From Volvariella volvacea V23 (Eukaryota; Basidiomycota; Agaricomycetes; Agaricales; Pluteaceae), in the NCBI GenBank assembly GCA_000349905.1, contig KB722764.1, positions 315,800-379,799 on the forward strand: a stretch of DNA of 64,000 nt, given 5' to 3'. A program made the translations under genes and the position numbers. The notes beneath the pieces were generated by a model. That model was given only the letters and a program-made list of their open reading frames with translations. It searched no databases and was not told the DNA's origin. How positions within the stretch are numbered: the stretch's first letter is position 1; every line of letters starts with the position of its first letter. Below, piece after piece: positions 60,205 to 64,000 of this stretch.

Positions 60205-61135
60205 CCTCATTCAGATATGTAGAGGACTTTCGACCATCTGTTCTTCCATGCACTCCTGTCCTCCTCGGGATCATCGACCAACATCAAACAATTAACCTCA
60301 GATTTCAAAGGTGGACAAGACGCTCGTGGTACGTTGCTGCAAGCTGCCCATCGTTCACCTTTGCCTCGAGTATGCCAGAGACCTCCCTGCGGAATATCTC
60401 CGCTTGTGTACGCCACTCCTGCGGCTTTCGTTATACTCTTCAACCCTATCCAAAGGTGAAGCCGTCGAACTCGACTCTCCAGAGCACTTCAGGCCTCCGT
60501 TTATCCAATTAAGCTCCTTGTTCCTTGTCGGTCGTGACTCTTTACCGATAGGATTCTCGCACAGGCCAATTGGTCTCCGCAATCTTCGTTTAGGCGCTAC
60601 TCTAATGACCTAAAACGCATTCTCGCATTGGTTGCGGATTTCTTGGATTTGCTTGCTTTCGGTACATGTAGGTTTATACCCAAGCCTGACGTCACGACAC
60701 TGACTTTGTGCTCCATAGCCAACTTGATTTATCCAAATGATATCACCCAGTAAGAGTTTGTAATCAACTTATCTGTTCTACCTAGACTGAGGTGTCTTGC
60801 CTTCTCTACCCTTCATCCTGACAAAATCGAGCGCTTCGAATTTGTTCTTGATGCGCTCGTGACCGCGTCAACTTCCAACAGCATCGAAATGCCTCACATC
60901 TTACACTGCCGAGCGGCAGTTGAATCGCGAGTACCTAGTTGCCGCCATTGAGGATGCGATGCGAATGGCGAACAAAAAAAGTCTATTCATATCCACGTAT
61001 CCGATCAAACTTGGCAGGGTACTGTGTTTTATCTTTCAGCAGCTCGTGGTGTTGACTGTAGTGGGTTGTGCAGGACGGAGCCTAGAACTAGATTGTCCGA
61101 GGGCCTGTCCGATTCCGTACGTGGCGAGGTAATAA
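60205..61135 (+). pseudogene. F-box-like family, copy 1 (5'-truncated)
   Basis: Matches copy 2 from YVEDFRxSVLPCT onwards but lacks all upstream sequence, including the F-box-like region. Small deletions after GIIDQ shift the frame (the KxDxxLVxxCCKLPIVHL segment is in another frame). An intron homologous to that at 62255-62304 of copy 2 remains (GTAGGT ... CCATAG). A larger internal deletion removes the stretch between MPHIL and TAERQLNREYL. The last exon remnant (PRACPIPYVAR) recalls copy 3. Clearly non-functional. Confidence 0.7.
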
Positions 61136-61476
61136 CACTCTTTCAAATAAACAGTAGCGAGGCAGGTGACCTTCAACGTCTAGTAGCAAGCCATACGACG
61201 CATATTGTACGACCCCTTTCAGATACATACAACTTGGCTAATCCGGAGTTATTATCCCACCCCAGCCGTTCCAACAACTGACTCGTGCCTAGCGCTTGTG
61301 GATAATAATGGACAATTCGTTGTCATCATGTCGAAGAATGAGTTATCGGTTGAGCGATGTGGGTTTGGTGCCGTTTGACTGCCGTTTATTCAGCGACTCA
61401 GCCCTTTGGGCGCCGAGCGCCCACGCCACGTGTCCTGCTGTTCACCCAAAAGCTGGAATGCCACGCCAGATCGCTA

Positions 61477-62831
61477 ATGGCTCTCTTATGCAACCCCTAC
61501 ATCCCACAAGAACTGCTTGATGAAATCGTTCACCACATTTCCAACGACAATCGATCTCTCAAGGCCTGTCGCCTTGCCTCCCGTTGTTTCACCGAACAGT
61601 GCCAGCGCAAACTCTTCCGAAGACTTACTCTTAGCCTTGACAAGGCTCCCTTTGACGATGGAGAATATGATGGAGTTGATGTAGTGGGACGGGGGAATGA
61701 AGAATACTTCCAGCGCGCGCTGTTGACACTATCTTCCCAATTCGAATATGTTGAGGACTTTCGGCTATCCGTTCTTCCGTGCACTTCTGCTCTCCTCGCG
61801 ATCGTCGATAAGCTCATCAACCTTAGACAATTAACTTTGGACTTCAAGGCTTGTCTAAAGGTGGATGAAGCGCTCGTCTCATACTGCTGCAGGCTTCCCA
61901 TTGTTCACCTCCAAATCGAAAATGCCTTGAAATTCCCTGCAGAATACCTCCGCTCGTGTACATCTCTACGACAATTTTCTTTTCACTCCTCGTCCTTATC
62001 CACATGTGCATCTATCGAACCCGACTATCGAGGAAACTCTGGGCCTCCCCCTGTCGCATTCGAGTCTTTATTCCTTGCCGAGGTATCCAGCGACTTTACC
62101 GATGTATCATTGGTAGAAACTTCACACCATCCAATTAGCCTACGCAATCTTCGCGCGTTGGGTGCTGCGATTTTTGCAGAATCTCAGCTAGAGCCTCTAA
62201 AAGACATTCTCACATTAGTCGCTGGATCTTTGGATTCATTTGCCATCGACATCTGTAAGGTTACTCCCAACCTCGGTGCTCTCACGCTAACTTCAGGCCC
62301 ATAGCTAAACTATTCCCACCGTATTCTGTTGATCAGCAAGAGTTTGCGATAGATTTATCTATCTTACCCAGATTGAGGTGTATTGCATTCTCTACGCTTC
62401 ATCCAGACAGACGCAGACGCTTGGTGTTTGTTCTGAATACGCTCGCAACGGCATCGACTTCCAACAACGTTGAAGCGCTTCACATATTAAGCTACATCCC
62501 CTTGGGTGCATTAAGCTCCTTCCTGCGCGACCACCACGAATTGCTTGTAGATCTAGGCCGCATCCTCTCAGATTCCAAGTTTGATAAACTCCAAAACGTG
62601 CACTTCACATTTTATACCGCCGAACGGTGCCTGAATCAGAAATATCTCGTTTCTGCCATCCATGAAGCTATGCAAAAGATCAAAGAAAGGAAGTCCATTC
62701 ATATTAGCATATCTGATGAAATTTGGCGTGAGTTCTGTGTTTTTCTATTTGACACTTCTGAAGGCCGACTTCGTAATTTACTGTTGCAGGAAGAAACTTG
62801 GGGCCAGATTTTCCAAGAGTTATAGGATAGC
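61477..62831 (+). CDS. F-box-like domain protein, copy 2
   Basis: Exons 61477-62254, 62305-62727 and 62791-62831; 413 residues. An N-terminal F-box-like motif, IPQELLDEIVHHISNDNRSL then LKACRLASRCFTEQCQRKLF, is typical of fungal F-box families that link SCF ubiquitin ligases to targets. Behind it is a leucine-rich region (LINLRQLTLDF; YLRSCTSLRQFSFHSS; SLRNLRALGA) probably forming irregular LRR-like repeats. The first intron (GTAAGG, branch CTAAC, acceptor CATAG) is conserved in copy 1 and removes what looks like a stop. The start is MALLCNPYIPQELL, aligning with MAYFCNKYVPKELL of copy 3. Appears intact. Confidence 0.75.
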
Positions 62832-63105
62832 ACTTTACACTTCGACGGGATATCCCCACATCTGGTTACATTGTTACGGATCCGAGGCTCATGTCTACTT
62901 GCTCTATATATTGCTCCTGTCGTGCATCCACTGTAGCGCTTGACCACGTTGTCACGAAATCTACCCGTCATGTATGCGACAAAGTTTGATTAATTTGATT
63001 GCTCAGACATAGCGTATTTATACGCGTGGCGCTTATGTCTTAAACACGACCTCCTGCGGTGCTTTAGGGCTTTCTTAAACACAACCACATCGACAGCACG
63101 CACAA

Positions 63106-63993
63106 ATGGCCTACTTTTGCAACAAATACGTCCCCAAAGAGCTTCTGGATACCATCGTCAGCCATCTCTCGCATGACAAACACGCACTCAAGACCTGTAG
63201 TCTCATTTCATCCCGCTTTACCGAGCCCTCCCAGCGACAACCCTTCCGACAAATGTCTCTCACACTTCATAGTGATATCGGGATCTTCATTCTGGACATT
63301 GTAGTGTATCATCACATACAGGCCAATTCAAAATACTTCCAGGAAATGCTCTCGTCTCTGTCTGTGCAATTTGGATATGTCCGAGAATTGCAGTTAAGAA
63401 TTCATGACAAATGATCATTCGGTTATGATTATAATTAACATCGTTATAGGTTCGCTACCCCGCACTAGGCCAATCAATCGAAAGCCACCTACAGTTGACC
63501 TATCTGTCTTGCATCGGCTCACTTGCCTCACGTTCTCCACTCTAACATCTGAGAGCCCCGACCATTTTTTCTTTGTCCTGCATACGCTCGCTTCGGCATC
63601 CACACCGCTTCGCATCAAGACGGTCAACATCATGTTCTACATCCTTATTAATGCGCCCTTCAATTTTGAGTGGTATGAAGAAAGAATTGCAGAGTTGGAT
63701 GATATTCTTGGAGAAGCGAAATTTGATGAACTTCAAGATGTGCATCTGACGTTTTACATCTGCGAAAATCATATGAAGGAATTGCGACGGATGTGCGATG
63801 GAGGAGGGATGCCAATGCCGAAGACAAGACAAAGAAAGAAGGTCTACATTCATATGTCCGACGAGATTTGGCGTGAGTGTCTTTTTGATTTGAATTTAAT
63901 ATTCTATATTGACGGTGAATATTTTTTTTTGTAGGTACGAGCATAGGACCGGATTTCCCGAGAGCAAGCCCGATTCCATGCGCAATCCGATAA
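63106..63993 (+). pseudogene. F-box-like domain protein, copy 3 (internally deleted)
   Basis: The N-terminus MAYFCNKYVPKELLDTIV with LKTCSLISSRFTEPSQRQPF is a good F-box-like motif. After FGYVRELQLRI (copy 2: FEYVEDFRLSV) the frame stops at 63412-63414. The family resumes near 63498 with VDLSVLHRLTCLTFSTL, so nearly 200 residues of the leucine-rich middle are missing. The 3' part (DELQDVHLTFYICENH; MSDEIW) and the final exon after TTTTTGTAG (IGPDFPRASPIP, stop at 63991) are present. An intron could bridge the stop, but no good donor in the right phase was found. Confidence 0.55.
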
Positions 63994-64000
63994 AGTGGGT

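Noticed and set aside
62255..62304. Apparent frameshift and stop in F-box-like copy 2.
   Set aside because: A canonical 50-nt intron (GTAAGG, CTAAC branch, CATAG) removes it and is conserved in copy 1.

Overview
The window is fungal nuclear DNA, most likely from a mushroom-forming basidiomycete (Agaricomycetes). Genes are split by many short introns (about 50-70 nt). The gene families are typical of that group: tandem P450s, CFEM/GPI surface proteins, BTB/POZ and F-box-like families, a fungal G-protein alpha subunit and beta-carbonic anhydrases. No rRNA, convincing tRNA, CRISPR array or intact transposon was seen.

Layout. (1) 0.9-11.2 kb: four tandem same-strand P450 genes of one subfamily, each about 500 residues, with homologous intergenic spacers. 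(2) 11.9-15.0 kb: two tandem CFEM-type secreted, probably GPI-anchored genes. (3) 16.8-18.1 kb: a short-chain dehydrogenase; a broken copy of its 3' end lies at 21.0-21.2 kb, beyond an unrecognised multi-exon locus. (4) 21.2-40.6 kb: an accessory zone with six BTB/POZ paralogs (three minus strand, three plus strand, at least two broken), a decayed NACHT/NLR relic and a five-exon gene ending in a divergent ubiquitin-like domain. The zone is interrupted at 28.5-34.7 kb by an unknown gene, a conserved two-exon hypothetical gene and a fifth P450 of another family. (5) 40.8-58.1 kb: mostly housekeeping or signalling genes: RhoGAP, CCCH zinc-finger protein, a small membrane protein, an OB-fold (shieldin-2-like) protein, two tandem beta-carbonic anhydrases (one with a signal peptide, one with a mitochondrial-like leader), a divergent pair of CFEM genes and a G-alpha subunit. 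(6) 60.2-64.0 kb: three tandem F-box-like paralogs, one apparently intact and two degraded.

Read together, a conserved backbone carries three recently expanding and decaying families: P450, BTB and F-box-like. BTB and F-box proteins are classic substrate adaptors of cullin ubiquitin ligases, so the ubiquitin-like gene inside the BTB array is the most intriguing neighbour. A functional link is inference only. Exon models were built by eye from splice signals, reading phase and comparison between paralogs inside the window; no searches were run.
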